From Lachnospiraceae bacterium (GTDB taxonomy: Bacteria > Bacillota > Clostridia > Lachnospirales > Lachnospiraceae): 48,695 nucleotides of DNA. The notes under the pieces were generated by a model that had not been told where the DNA came from, ran no database searches, and saw only the letters and a list, made by a program, of their open reading frames with translations. The stretch is from positions 1 to 48,695 of the forward strand of contig JAUNGG010000030.1 of the NCBI GenBank assembly GCA_030524635.1, written 5' to 3'. Every line of letters begins with the position of its first letter. The first letter of the stretch is position 1. Positions 33,891 to 42,410 of the stretch are shown here, piece after piece. A program made the position numbers and the translations under genes.

Positions 33891-34439
33891 CTACGCTCCG
33901 CTTCGGCAGGCGCTGGTATCATTATATTTCTGTATCACAGCCAGAACTGCTTCCTCAAGCTCCTGTACCGTATGGGCACGGCTTCGCCCGCAGACCTTGG
34001 CATCCTTGTCACAGATCAGACATTTTCTCGGCGGGAAACCGGTCTCCTGCCGGGAGATTCCTCTGCCCTCCCCATCCATAACATCAATATCAAACAGCCG
34101 GCCCAGCGGATGGGATTCCTCAATGGTCAGAACCTTCTTTTTCACTTCCAATCCGCTGCTCCCGCTGACGGCATAGAGCGCAGCAAATCCGCTATCCTTT
34201 TCCAGCCGTTCTGCCATACAGACAGAAAAATTTTCCTGCTTCAGCAGCTCCTCCAGTGCCTGCACGCCTGCAAAAAAAGCAGTGCGGACAGGAGGAGCTG
34301 TCTTTCTCGGCCCCGGAATATTCATTCCCAGACTGATGATCACACAGCCCGGATTTTTCTGCTGCATCCAGGCCTGATGAAACGCCTTTTCTTCCCGAAA
34401 TGCCATCACTTCCTGCAAAGAGATTTCTCTGCCTTCCAT
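33891..34439 (-). CDS. citX: Apo-citrate lyase phosphoribosyl-dephospho-CoA transferase CitX
   Basis: A 182-residue transferase that attaches the prosthetic group to the acyl carrier CitD. The conserved blocks are present: SLGMNIPGPRKT, HPLGRLFDIDVMDGEGR, then ISRQETGFPPRKCLICD with AKVCGRSRAHT. Length is normal for stand-alone CitX (fused to CitG in some species). GGAGGAGACAGG precedes the ATG. It lies about 130 bp after citF. Confidence 0.94.
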   Translation of the reverse strand: MEGREISLQEVMAFREEKAFHQAWMQQKNPGCVIISLGMNIPGPRKTAPPVRTAFFAGVQALEELLKQENFSVCMAERLEKDSGFAALYAVSGSSGLEVKKKVLTIEESHPLGRLFDIDVMDGEGRGISRQETGFPPRKCLICDKDAKVCGRSRAHTVQELEEAVLAVIQKYNDTSACRSGA

Positions 34440-34572
34440 CCTGTCTCCTCCTTCCTGCTTTCCTCTGCCGCTGCCCCGTATCCTTACAGGTTTCGCTTGA
34501 TTCGTTTCTTTTTATATCTTTGCTATATTACCATTATATCGCTTCTCGGTTTCCTGTAAAGCAGTAAGATGG

Positions 34573-36150
34573 TTAAGCTTCGGTTTCTTCTGCATCTGCA
34601 AAATCAAAGGGCTTGATCTGACGAACCACATCCATGATGGTGCCGTCTCTTGCCTCGATAATACCTACTACCTTGTCGGTAAACTGCACCTTCTCCGGCT
34701 CGCCTACGATGGAGTAGGCGATGTCCCGCAGTTCCTCGATGGTCTTAAAGGGCAGGTCCACATCCTTCATGCACTCGATCAGATCCTGACGCTTCGGATT
34801 GATGGCAATGCCGTAATCGGTGATCACAACGTCAATGCTCTCCCCAGGAGTGGTAACGGTAGTAACCTCAGAACAGATGGCCGGGATTCTTCCCTGTAAT
34901 AATGGTGCGATTACGATGGTGCACTTGGCACCTGCCGCCGTATCCGGATGGCCGCCCTGGGCTCCGGTGATCACACCGTCAGAGCCTACCACTACGTTGC
35001 AGTTAAAGTTTACGTCTACTTCCAGCGCTGCCAGAATCACAAAATCCAGCTTATTTACAACAGCGCCCTTATTAAAGGGATCGGCATACTCGCCGGCAGA
35101 AATCCGGAAATGCTTTAAATTCTTTACCGACTCCACGGCTGCTAAGTCAAAGTCCTGGGTATCTAACAGGCAATCTACCTGTCCGTTGATCAGCAGGTCG
35201 CACATAGGCTTGGTCAGTCCGCCTACACCGAAGCGCATCCGGATATTCCGCTCCTTCATGATCTTTGCCAGAGAGATGGTGGATGCAATGGAAGCGCCGC
35301 CTACACCAGTCTGGTAGGAGAAGCCGTCCTTAAAGTAAGGGGTATTTACCACAAACTGGGTACAGTAATCGGCCATCATCAGCTTCCGCATATCGGTGGT
35401 CGGCTTCGCTGCTCCGGTTGCGATCTTCTTCGGGTCACCGATGGCATCTACCACCACCACATAGTCCACCTTGGTCATGGAGATATGAGCCGGGAAGTTG
35501 GGGAAGGGCACCAGACAGTCGGTGATCGCCACCACCTTGTCTGCGTAATCGCCGTCAACCATGGCGTAGCTGAGCACGCCGCAGTCGCTCTTTCCGCCGA
35601 TACCGCGGCAGTTGCCGTAATCATCACAGGTAGGCGCTCCGATAAAGGCGATATCGATCCTGGTCTCACCGCTCTCGATGGCTCTTACACGGCCGCCGTG
35701 GGAGCGCATGATGGCAAGACCCTTAAGCTTGCCCTCGGAGATGGCCTGGCCGATCTTTCCTCTCACACCGGAGGACTGGATATTGGTGATGGTTCCGTCC
35801 TCAATATAAGGCACGATGGGGTCGTGAGCCTTTCCTAAAGAGCTGGCGCAGATGGTGATATCCTTGATTCCCATCTTATGAACCTCTTCCATTACCATGT
35901 TTACAATGTAGTCACCCTCACGGAAATGATGATGGAAGCCTAAGGTCATGCCGTCCTTGATGCCGCACTTTACTAACACTTCATGGATATTCTCCACCAG
36001 CTTGCTGTCTGTATTGTTCACCACACATTTGGTCATGGGGCCGTCCTTCTTATAGGTGTAGCCGTCCCGGTAATGATTTCCCTGGAATACTTCCTTTCCG
36101 GTAATCTGTAAAATCTCCTCTGGTATGTCTCTTCCAACTGCGTTGATCAT
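34573..36150 (-). CDS. citF: Citrate lyase alpha subunit (citrate CoA-transferase)
   Basis: A 525-residue CitF. It exchanges acetate on the carrier thioester for citrate, making citryl-ACP. Family blocks: GMTLGFHHHFREGDYIVNM, SSGVRGKIGQAISEG, MRSHGGRVRAIESGE, GAPTCDDYGNCRG, CTQFVVNTPYFKDGFSYQTG and VVGSDGVITGAQGGHPDT. ATG 36150 is the start of the conserved MINAVGRDIPEE and follows GGGGGA; the longer frame overlaps citE. It begins one base after the citE stop region, so translation is probably coupled. Confidence 0.96.
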   Translation of the reverse strand: MINAVGRDIPEEILQITGKEVFQGNHYRDGYTYKKDGPMTKCVVNNTDSKLVENIHEVLVKCGIKDGMTLGFHHHFREGDYIVNMVMEEVHKMGIKDITICASSLGKAHDPIVPYIEDGTITNIQSSGVRGKIGQAISEGKLKGLAIMRSHGGRVRAIESGETRIDIAFIGAPTCDDYGNCRGIGGKSDCGVLSYAMVDGDYADKVVAITDCLVPFPNFPAHISMTKVDYVVVVDAIGDPKKIATGAAKPTTDMRKLMMADYCTQFVVNTPYFKDGFSYQTGVGGASIASTISLAKIMKERNIRMRFGVGGLTKPMCDLLINGQVDCLLDTQDFDLAAVESVKNLKHFRISAGEYADPFNKGAVVNKLDFVILAALEVDVNFNCNVVVGSDGVITGAQGGHPDTAAGAKCTIVIAPLLQGRIPAICSEVTTVTTPGESIDVVITDYGIAINPKRQDLIECMKDVDLPFKTIEELRDIAYSIVGEPEKVQFTDKVVGIIEARDGTIMDVVRQIKPFDFADAEETEA

Positions 36151-36151
36151 C

Positions 36152-37054
36152 TTATAAATCCCCCTTATACACGCCGGATGCCTTGGCAAGGTCAATGGTA
36201 CGCTTCGCTCCATCATAGAATGCGATGTCGATCATCTTGCCGTCAACCGTGAACACGCCGATTCCCAGTGCCTTCTTCTCATCGATCTCCTTTACCACCT
36301 TTTCCGCAAAGATGATATCCTTCTGGGACGGGGTAAAGATCTCATGGACGATGCTGATCTGTCTTGGATTGATGATAGACTTTCCGTCAAAGCCCATCAG
36401 GTGGATGGTCTCCACATCCTTCCGGAACCCTTCCATATCGTCTAAGTTGGTGTATACCGTATCAAAGCACTGCACCCCTGCCGCTCTTGCCGCAATGATC
36501 ATGTTCTGTCTTGCGCCCATCAGCTCCAGTCCGGTGCCGGTAATGTGGGTCTGTAAATCCTTGGTGTAGTCGCCGCCGGAAAGGGCGATTCCGAACAAAC
36601 GCTCCGAGGATTCGCAGATATCTAAGGACCGCATCACGCCTCTTGCTGACTCGATGGCTGCCATGATCAGAGTCCGGCCCTCCGGAATGTTAAATTCCTT
36701 CTCTGCCGCGATCACTTCTGCCTCCACCAGCTTTACATCTTCTGCCCGCTCCGTCTTGGGGATTCGGATGGCGTCACAGCCCCCTGCCACTGAACAGCGG
36801 ATATCCTCCTTCCAGTACGGGCTGTCCAGTCCGTTGATCCGCACCACCCGCTCACAGCCCCGGTAGTCGATCTCCTGCAGCGCATGATATAAAGAAAATC
36901 TGGCTGCATCCTTCTGGTTCTCCGCCACCGCATCCTCAAGATCCAGCATAATGGAATCCGGCTTGTAGATGTAAGGATCTTTAATTAAGCTTGGCTTCTG
37001 GGCATTTAAAAACATCATAGTACGTCTCAGACGTTTCTTATTTGCATTCATCAT
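36152..37054 (-). CDS. citE: Citrate lyase beta subunit (citryl-ACP lyase)
   Basis: A 300-residue CitE that cleaves citryl-ACP to acetyl-ACP and oxaloacetate. Family blocks: RRTMMFLNAQKPSLIKDP, DSIMLDLEDAVAENQKD, RINGLDSPYWKED, DAIRIPKTE, AAIESARGVM and LMGFDGKSIINPRQI. The Mg-binding Glu and Asp in LEDAV and the IES segment are present. ATG 37054 overlaps the citD stop as ATGA, so the two are translationally coupled. Confidence 0.96.
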   Translation of the reverse strand: MMNANKKRLRRTMMFLNAQKPSLIKDPYIYKPDSIMLDLEDAVAENQKDAARFSLYHALQEIDYRGCERVVRINGLDSPYWKEDIRCSVAGGCDAIRIPKTERAEDVKLVEAEVIAAEKEFNIPEGRTLIMAAIESARGVMRSLDICESSERLFGIALSGGDYTKDLQTHITGTGLELMGARQNMIIAARAAGVQCFDTVYTNLDDMEGFRKDVETIHLMGFDGKSIINPRQISIVHEIFTPSQKDIIFAEKVVKEIDEKKALGIGVFTVDGKMIDIAFYDGAKRTIDLAKASGVYKGDL

Positions 37055-37350
37055 TTGATGGCACCTCCCCATGGAAGATTTTCGATCTGGCAGGCGGAAC
37101 GGAAAATGGCACCCTCCACCCTGGCCTTAATGGTGCAGTCCAATGCTCCCTTGTCCACCATGGTCAGCTTTACATTGTCCACCTCCAGATTCTTTAAGGT
37201 TTCCATAACCACCTTCTTGATCTGGTTTCCAAACTGATTGATCACTGCACTTTCTAAATGAAATTCAACGGCGCCTTCCCCCGGCTCTACCGTTACCTGG
37301 CAGTCACTGGATTCCAGTGTTCCTGCTACTGCTGGTCTTGTAATTTCCAT
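37051..37350 (-). CDS. citD: Citrate lyase gamma subunit (acyl carrier protein)
   Basis: A 99-residue acyl carrier CitD. The serine that carries the prosthetic group is Ser14 in AGTLESSDCQVTV. The rest (VEFHLESAVINQFGNQIKKV, IKARVEGAIFRSACQIENL) matches the family. It is the first gene of the operon; AGGAGG precedes the ATG, and citC, often found just upstream, is not here. Confidence 0.95.
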   Translation of the reverse strand: MEITRPAVAGTLESSDCQVTVEPGEGAVEFHLESAVINQFGNQIKKVVMETLKNLEVDNVKLTMVDKGALDCTIKARVEGAIFRSACQIENLPWGGAIK

Positions 37351-37446
37351 ACCTGCGGACCTCCTTGTGTTTTGTCTGTTTCTGTGCTTTCTGCAAGTTT
37401 GATTTGTTTTTGTCTGTTAGATTTTGTTCCTTGCTTCGTTGTCTTT

Positions 37447-37500
37447 ATGATATAAGAGCAACCTTAATACAGAATGATACAGTATCTTAAAATTTGTTAA
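37447..37500 (-). promoter_or_regulatory. Promoter and TTAA-repeat operator of the citrate lyase operon
   Basis: On the minus strand: TTAACAAATTTTAAGATA (37500-37483) with TTAA half-sites 10 bp apart, another TTAA at the 34th position, TAAGGTTG (37466-37459), six bases, then a -10-like TATCAT (37452-37447). The distance from the first half-site to TAAGGTTG is 21 bp shorter than at the transporter promoter, about two helical turns. Confidence 0.65.
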
Positions 37501-37501
37501 G

Positions 37502-37540
37502 AAAAAAACTCCAGATCCTTAAAGATCTGGAGTTTTTATC
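37502..37540. terminator. Terminator after the aldolase gene
   Basis: CTCCAGATC (37509-37517) and GATCTGGAG (37524-37532) form a 9-bp stem flanked by A7 and T5, so it can act on both strands. It isolates the sugar-acid operon from the citrate operon. Confidence 0.88.
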
Positions 37541-37558
37541 AAATGGATTTTCGTTTAC

Positions 37559-38455
37559 TTACATCTTCTCCACAAAATCCATCACAGCCTGAATCTTTGC
37601 CGTCTGTTCCTTTGTGGCTGGAAGAAATGGTTTGGTACAGCAGTCCTGAAGCTCCACGCCGTGCATGATCATGGCCTTCTTCACAATCGGGATAAATGGA
37701 GTTCCGATGGAATACAGCTCAAACAGCTTGTCTACCTTCTTCTGCAGCACAGCTACCTTCTCCATATCCCGGTCATTGACGGCATCTCTCCACTCTGCAA
37801 ATAATTCCGGATACAGATTGGATAAACCGCCGATGCAGCCAGAGCCGCCGGACATCACATTATACACAAAGTTATTATCGAATCCTGACAGTACTACAAA
37901 ATCCGGGAATTCATACTTCACCATCTGCAGCAGCTCTCTGGTGTGGTCCATGCCGAATACCGTGTCCTTATAACCTACAATATTCTTATGCTTCCGCAGC
38001 AGATTTAAGGTGACCTGCGGAGAGATATCATGTCCCGTTCTGGCCGGGAAGTTGTACATATAGATGTCGCCGTGGATCTGCTCCGCCACCTGATCGTAGT
38101 AATATTCCACGCTGGCATCGGATAAGGTGAAGTAATAGGGGCTGATGATCATCACCGCATCTGCTCCCTTATCGATCGCATAATTTGCAAGCTCTACCGT
38201 ATCCTCCACCGTCATGCAGCTTGTGCCGATCAGCAGCTTGACCTGATGATCCACCGTCTCCACAGCCAGATCGATCAGATCCTTCTTCTGCTGGGTGGTC
38301 ATGGCGAAAAACTCTCCCGTGCTTCCCATCACCACCAGACCGTCTACGCCGCCCTTCATCAGATGCTCATATACTCGTTTATTTGCTGGAATATCCAGAT
38401 TTCCCTCCGCATCAAATGCAGTTACTACCGGAGTTAAAAACATTGCTTTCTTCAT
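37559..38455 (-). CDS. Dihydrodipicolinate synthase/N-acetylneuraminate lyase family aldolase
   Basis: A 298-residue class I aldolase of the DHDPS/NAL superfamily. The Schiff-base lysine is Lys163 (NIVGYKDTVF), the partner Tyr134 (IYMYNFPARTG) and the carboxylate-binding loop is GSTGEF. The true lysine-pathway enzyme is possible, but the position after a sugar-acid dehydratase and KdgT permease points to cleavage of a 2-keto-3-deoxy sugar acid to pyruvate and an aldehyde. AAGGAG precedes the ATG. It is the last gene of the operon. Confidence 0.87.
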   Translation of the reverse strand: MKKAMFLTPVVTAFDAEGNLDIPANKRVYEHLMKGGVDGLVVMGSTGEFFAMTTQQKKDLIDLAVETVDHQVKLLIGTSCMTVEDTVELANYAIDKGADAVMIISPYYFTLSDASVEYYYDQVAEQIHGDIYMYNFPARTGHDISPQVTLNLLRKHKNIVGYKDTVFGMDHTRELLQMVKYEFPDFVVLSGFDNNFVYNVMSGGSGCIGGLSNLYPELFAEWRDAVNDRDMEKVAVLQKKVDKLFELYSIGTPFIPIVKKAMIMHGVELQDCCTKPFLPATKEQTAKIQAVMDFVEKM

Positions 38456-38497
38456 AATTCTATTCTCCTTTTCAAATGCGAAATCTTCCGATTGTGT

Positions 38498-39661
38498 CTA
38501 TACGTAATTACATACACGGGCAATTGCAGTCTCAATATAACCTAAGCTTTCCGACTTGGTAATCTTTCCGTCTGCCACCTGAATCACCTCATCTAACAGC
38601 TTATCTCCCATCTCTTCCATGGTTTCCGGCCCATAGATCACCGGACTGGCATCCAGATCAATATTATCCTTCATCTTTGCAAAGGTCAGCTTATTTCCGG
38701 TAATCTTGATCACAGGGGCTATTGGGTTTCCGGTAGGAGTTCCACGTCCAGTGGAGAATACCACCACCTGGGCTCCGCCTGCTACCATACCGGCTACTGA
38801 CGAAGGATCGTTTCCTGGGGTATCCATGATCACCAGACCGCCAGCCTTCTCTACTGGCTTTGCATAATCATAAACAGCATTAACAGGTGTATGGCCTCCC
38901 TTGTGGATGCAGCCTAAGGATTTCTCCTCCAGTGTGGTAATACCTCCCGCCTTATTTCCAGGGGATGGATTGCCCTCCCTTACTTCTTCACCAACTAACT
39001 GAAGTGCTTTCTCATAGCGGTGCACAATATCATAGATCCGCTCCTTTACCTCCGGGGTAGCCGCACGAGCTGCCAGAATATGCTCTGCACCGATAAATTC
39101 TGTGGTTTCAGACAGGATCGCGGTGCTGCCAAGCCCTACCAGGCGGTCGCTTAATTCACCGATCAGAGGATTTGCTGCCAATCCGCTGGTAGGATCAGAG
39201 CCGCCGCATTCAGTGCCTACGATCAGCTCTGAGATGGGGAATTCCTCCCGGCGGACCAGGGATGCCTCCTGCACCATCTCCTTTGCTGCGCGGACTGCCT
39301 TCTCCACCGTTGCAATGGTTCCGCCGCACTCCTGGATAATAAAGGTGCGGATCGGTTTATTGGTTCTCTCTTCAATTGCCTTCGTCACCAGATCCATCTG
39401 ACAGTTTTCACAGCCTAAAGAGATCACAACTGTGCCGTATACATTGGGATTCGCCGCCATGCCTGCCATCACATCCATGGTAAGCTGCTGGTCGCTGGCT
39501 ACCTGGGCGCAGCCATTCTGGTTGTGAAAGGTTACTGCTCCCTCTACCTGCGAAGCAACGATTCTGGCCGTATCTGCAGCACATATGGATGCCGGCAGAA
39601 TAAATACATGATTGCGAATTCCAACTCTTCCATCTGGTCTTCTATATCCCCAAAACTTCAT
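38498..39661 (-). CDS. UxaA-family sugar-acid dehydratase, large (catalytic) subunit
   Basis: A 387-residue protein matching the C-terminal catalytic part of altronate/galactarate dehydratases (UxaA, GarD). Family blocks: FWGYRRPDGRVGIRNHVFIL, HNQNGCAQ, VISLGCENCQMD, QECGGTI, VGTECGGSDPTSGLAANPL and VFSTGRGTPTGNPIAPVIK. The conserved Cys residues in CENCQ and ECGGSD are the Fe-binding candidates. These enzymes remove water from aldonates or aldarates to give 2-keto-3-deoxy acids. In this locus the SAF domain is a separate gene upstream. GAGGAGG precedes the ATG. Confidence 0.88.
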   Translation of the reverse strand: MKFWGYRRPDGRVGIRNHVFILPASICAADTARIVASQVEGAVTFHNQNGCAQVASDQQLTMDVMAGMAANPNVYGTVVISLGCENCQMDLVTKAIEERTNKPIRTFIIQECGGTIATVEKAVRAAKEMVQEASLVRREEFPISELIVGTECGGSDPTSGLAANPLIGELSDRLVGLGSTAILSETTEFIGAEHILAARAATPEVKERIYDIVHRYEKALQLVGEEVREGNPSPGNKAGGITTLEEKSLGCIHKGGHTPVNAVYDYAKPVEKAGGLVIMDTPGNDPSSVAGMVAGGAQVVVFSTGRGTPTGNPIAPVIKITGNKLTFAKMKDNIDLDASPVIYGPETMEEMGDKLLDEVIQVADGKITKSESLGYIETAIARVCNYV

Positions 39662-39736
39662 CTTAATCCTCCTCGATCTTATCTCTGATTTATATTTACG
39701 TAACCGTTCAAATACCTTTGCTGAATGACTAGATTC

Positions 39737-40012
39737 TTACAATTCTTCTCTGTGACTTTCTACATTATGTACGTGGACATGCCGCCCAACGGCGATATCC
39801 TCTGCCGCCAGTCCGATATGCTGGCCATACTTGACCACCGGTTCCCCCTTCTTGATCTGGCAGATCGCAATCTTATGATAAATCGTAATATCCTCCGCTG
39901 CCTTCACGTTCCGGGTCTCACCAGCTGCCAGAAAAGTAACCTCTTCTCCCTTTTCAATCGGCTCGATTGCCACTGCAACATTGTCCTTCTCATCAATTAT
40001 CATAGCGTTCAT
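39737..40012 (-). CDS. UxaA-family dehydratase, small SAF-domain subunit
   Basis: A 91-residue protein matching the N-terminal SAF domain of altronate dehydratase (NVAVAIEPIEKGEEVTFL, EDITIYHKIAICQIKKGEPV, YGQHIGLAAEDIAVGRHVHVHNV, each quoted in part). The histidines of HKIA and HVHVHN are typical. It forms one enzyme with the larger protein encoded 75 bp downstream. AAGGAGAAGAGAAT precedes the ATG. Confidence 0.9.
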   Translation of the reverse strand: MNAMIIDEKDNVAVAIEPIEKGEEVTFLAAGETRNVKAAEDITIYHKIAICQIKKGEPVVKYGQHIGLAAEDIAVGRHVHVHNVESHREEL

Positions 40013-40089
40013 ATTCTCTTCTCCTTTCCTCTGTTCGCCCTCTTTTTGGGCATATAGGGCATCATTTTATTCGCTTTTATCTCGATTCT

Positions 40090-41046
40090 CTATGCCTGTT
40101 CCAATGGCTTCTGCGGACATCCATATTTACATGCCCACCAGTTTGTAATGATCGGAACTAATACTGCTGTAATAACCACTGCGGAAGCAACCTGCGTGGT
40201 AGCTACCGGAGCGTATGGCGCCCATGCCGGATCAACCAGTGCAACTGCAGCCGGAACGGCTACTGCATTGCCTGCAGTCGTTGCCACTGCCCAGCCGGCA
40301 TAGCCTGGCCGTTTTCCAATCAGACGGTCACATGCTACAATGAATGCTCCGCCGATAAATACGGTGATCAGGCCTAACACGATTCCCTGCGGGCCTCCCT
40401 TTACCACATTGGTCAGGTTAATGCCTGCACCCAGAGCGTATCCGATAAATGGAATCAGAAGATTTCCTGCCGGAGCCAGATGATCACGCAGTCCCTTATC
40501 CAGATTTCCAAGAAGCATGCCAAGGGCAATGGGAATAATCGTTGCAATCAATGCCTTCACCGGAACATTCGCCAGTCCGGAAGCGCCTAATGCAATCAGA
40601 GTAAACAGCGGACCGTCATTTAAGGATAACAGAGCCATCGCTGCACAGTCGCTGTCATCACCATAGGTTTTCATCAGGGACAGATACACGGAACCATTGG
40701 AGTTGGTCACGCCGCTGATAATAGAAAGTGTGGTCAGTCCGCAGACACCGGCAAATCCAAAAATCTTTCCTACCCCAATTCCAATTGCAGAACCGATCAA
40801 AAACTTGGAAATCAGCAGGATACCGCCTCTTTTTAATACCTTTGGCATATCAGCAAGCTGCAATGTGGTCCCCAGACAAAAAAGCTGAATTCCTATGGCA
40901 GTAGCCGCACCGGCATTGGAAAATACCGCTGTGGTATAAGACCCCATCTCGCCGAACTGCGGAAAAAAGGTATTCATAAATGCTCCGATCAGCAGCGGAA
41001 CAATCATCATACCGGCTGGTACCTTGTTTAATAATTTCATGATCAT
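40090..41046 (-). CDS. 2-keto-3-deoxygluconate permease (KdgT family)
   Basis: A 318-residue membrane protein of the KdgT family with about ten helices. Typical blocks: LNKVPAGMMIVPLLIGAFMN, FPQFGEMGSYT, QLFCLGTTLQL, VTNSNGSVYLSLM, GLANVPVKALIATIIPI, LIPFIGYALGAGINL and GNAVAVPAAVALVDP. It is the first gene of the sugar-acid operon, so it should import the substrate. ATG 41046 follows GGAGGGG. E. coli KdgT takes up 2-keto-3-deoxygluconate and related uronates; the actual substrate here is open. Confidence 0.9.
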   Translation of the reverse strand: MIMKLLNKVPAGMMIVPLLIGAFMNTFFPQFGEMGSYTTAVFSNAGAATAIGIQLFCLGTTLQLADMPKVLKRGGILLISKFLIGSAIGIGVGKIFGFAGVCGLTTLSIISGVTNSNGSVYLSLMKTYGDDSDCAAMALLSLNDGPLFTLIALGASGLANVPVKALIATIIPIALGMLLGNLDKGLRDHLAPAGNLLIPFIGYALGAGINLTNVVKGGPQGIVLGLITVFIGGAFIVACDRLIGKRPGYAGWAVATTAGNAVAVPAAVALVDPAWAPYAPVATTQVASAVVITAVLVPIITNWWACKYGCPQKPLEQA

Positions 41047-41104
41047 AACATTACCCCTCCATTGTAATCCTCTTGTTTTTTATTGTTGCTTGCAAAACCA
41101 TCTG

Positions 41105-41177
41105 TTCGAATATTCGTACTTTGTATCGTATTTCGTACCGGTAGCTTGATTTTAGCACCGTTTTTTCTGTACGTCAA
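41105..41177 (-). promoter_or_regulatory. Promoter and predicted IclR operator of the kdgT-type operon
   Basis: On the minus strand: TTGACG (41177-41172), 17 bp, TAAAAT (41154-41149). Just downstream, on the + strand reading, TTCGAATATT (41105-41114), TACT and TATCG (41124-41128) repeat the core seen in the FucO-like gene leader (42352-42374). GTATTTCGTACC follows at 41128-41139 as a possible second half-site. Confidence 0.65.
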
Positions 41178-41347
41178 TAGGAACATTGTTTGAAATATCG
41201 TTTTTATGGATATCGCACAATGATTTCTTATTTTGCTTGGACAAAATGCCAAATCCTTCGTTTCCACTCTGGTATATCCGAAAGGATTCTGCTATAATGT
41301 GGAGTATTGAATAATCACATAACTTTTACTTAGAAGGGAGTGCACTT

Positions 41348-42130
41348 ATGCCCACTAATGACCATCGTCCTACTACAAGAATCCTCGATATTCTGGAACT
41401 GTTAGCCCAAGTACAGGGCGGCCTATCTCTTACAGAAATTTCCGAGGCTATATCCGCTCCCAAAAGCAGTATTTCACCTCTGATACACACGCTGGCAAGC
41501 CGCAAATTCATTTTTTATGACAAGGAAACCCAGAAATACAGCATTGGTGTCGCCGCTTTTTCCGTTGGTTCTTCCTATGTGCACCAGATGAGCTCCATTC
41601 AGTTTATCCAATCTGAAATGCGCCACCTGACTGCATCCTGCGGGGAAACCAGCCAATTAGGGATCCGTGACGGCGATTCCGTCCTGTATCTGGCCAAGGT
41701 AGATTCCCCGGAACCGCTCCGCCTGATCTCTTATGTAGGAAAGCGCCTTCCGCTATACTGTACCGCATTAGGAAAATCCCTGCTCTGCGATATGGACTTT
41801 GATCGGTTAAAGCACTTATATCCTCACAAGCTGGCAGCCTACACGCCCAACACCATTACGGATATCCAGGTGCTGTACCAACAGCTTCAGCAGGTAAGAG
41901 AGACCAGTATTTCCAAGGAGTGCGAGGAGGTCAACCAAAACCTGATGTGCATCAGCACACCTCTGCGGAAAAATGGCCAGATCGTGGCCGCCCTCAGCGT
42001 TTCTGTCCCAACCTTCCGGATCGATGCCCAAAAGGAGGAACAGATCATCCAGCTTCTCCACGAAAAACGGCATCTGATCGAAACTTACTTTTCCAACTAC
42101 GATATTGATCCGGAAACACTTTCTCTGTAA
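41348..42130 (+). CDS. IclR-family transcriptional regulator
   Basis: A 260-residue regulator. Residues ~8-65 are the IclR winged helix (TRILDILELLAQVQGGLSL, EISEAISAPKSSISPLIHTL). Residues ~80-255 are the effector domain (SCGETSQLGIRDGDSVLYLA, PLYCTALGKSLLCDM, ISTPLRKNGQIVAALSVSVP), each typical. GGGAG precedes the ATG; a TATAAT at 41293-41298 is the likely -10. It sits between the sugar-acid operon and the FucO-like gene, whose leaders share an operator, so it most likely controls both. Effectors of this group are often keto-deoxy sugar acids. Confidence 0.92.
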   Translation: MPTNDHRPTTRILDILELLAQVQGGLSLTEISEAISAPKSSISPLIHTLASRKFIFYDKETQKYSIGVAAFSVGSSYVHQMSSIQFIQSEMRHLTASCGETSQLGIRDGDSVLYLAKVDSPEPLRLISYVGKRLPLYCTALGKSLLCDMDFDRLKHLYPHKLAAYTPNTITDIQVLYQQLQQVRETSISKECEEVNQNLMCISTPLRKNGQIVAALSVSVPTFRIDAQKEEQIIQLLHEKRHLIETYFSNYDIDPETLSL

Positions 42131-42169
42131 ACACAAACAAGCACACCTGCTTCCAAAATCAACATATCG

Positions 42170-42209
42170 AAAAACCGGCAGACCCGATAATGGGCCTGCC
42201 GGTTTTTTA
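42170..42209 (+). terminator. Terminator after the IclR gene
   Basis: AAAACCGGCAGACCC pairs with GGGCCTGCCGGTTTT (one mismatch) around GATAAT, followed by TT. Confidence 0.88.
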
Positions 42210-42301
42210 GTAAACCTCCTATGCGCCGTAAGCCGACGCACCGCATAAAAGAACGTTTTTGGGGCGCATTGGGCATCCCAATAAAAATCTGAAAGAAAAT
42301 C

Positions 42302-42377
42302 TTGACAACCGTCATAATACTGTGCTATTATCTTGCCATGAAGTTTGATATTTCGAATATTATACTAAATATCGAAC
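42302..42377 (+). promoter_or_regulatory. Promoter and inverted-repeat operator of the FucO-like gene
   Basis: TTGACA (42302-42307), 18 bp, TATTAT (42326-42331). Directly downstream GTTTGATATTT (42343-42353) and AAATATCGAAC (42367-42377) form an inverted repeat matching at 10 of 11 positions. The inner core from TTCGAATATT to TATCG matches the operator before the kdgT-type operon. A protein bound here would act as a roadblock. Confidence 0.7.
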
Positions 42378-42410
42378 TAATTAGAACAATAAACGTAAGG
42401 GGGATTTATC

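Noticed and set aside
41181..41192. Gram-positive SOS box (GAACATTGTTTG)
   Set aside because: The spacing between GAAC and GTT is three bases instead of four, it lies before a sugar-acid permease, and no box was seen before the helicase or S24 gene.
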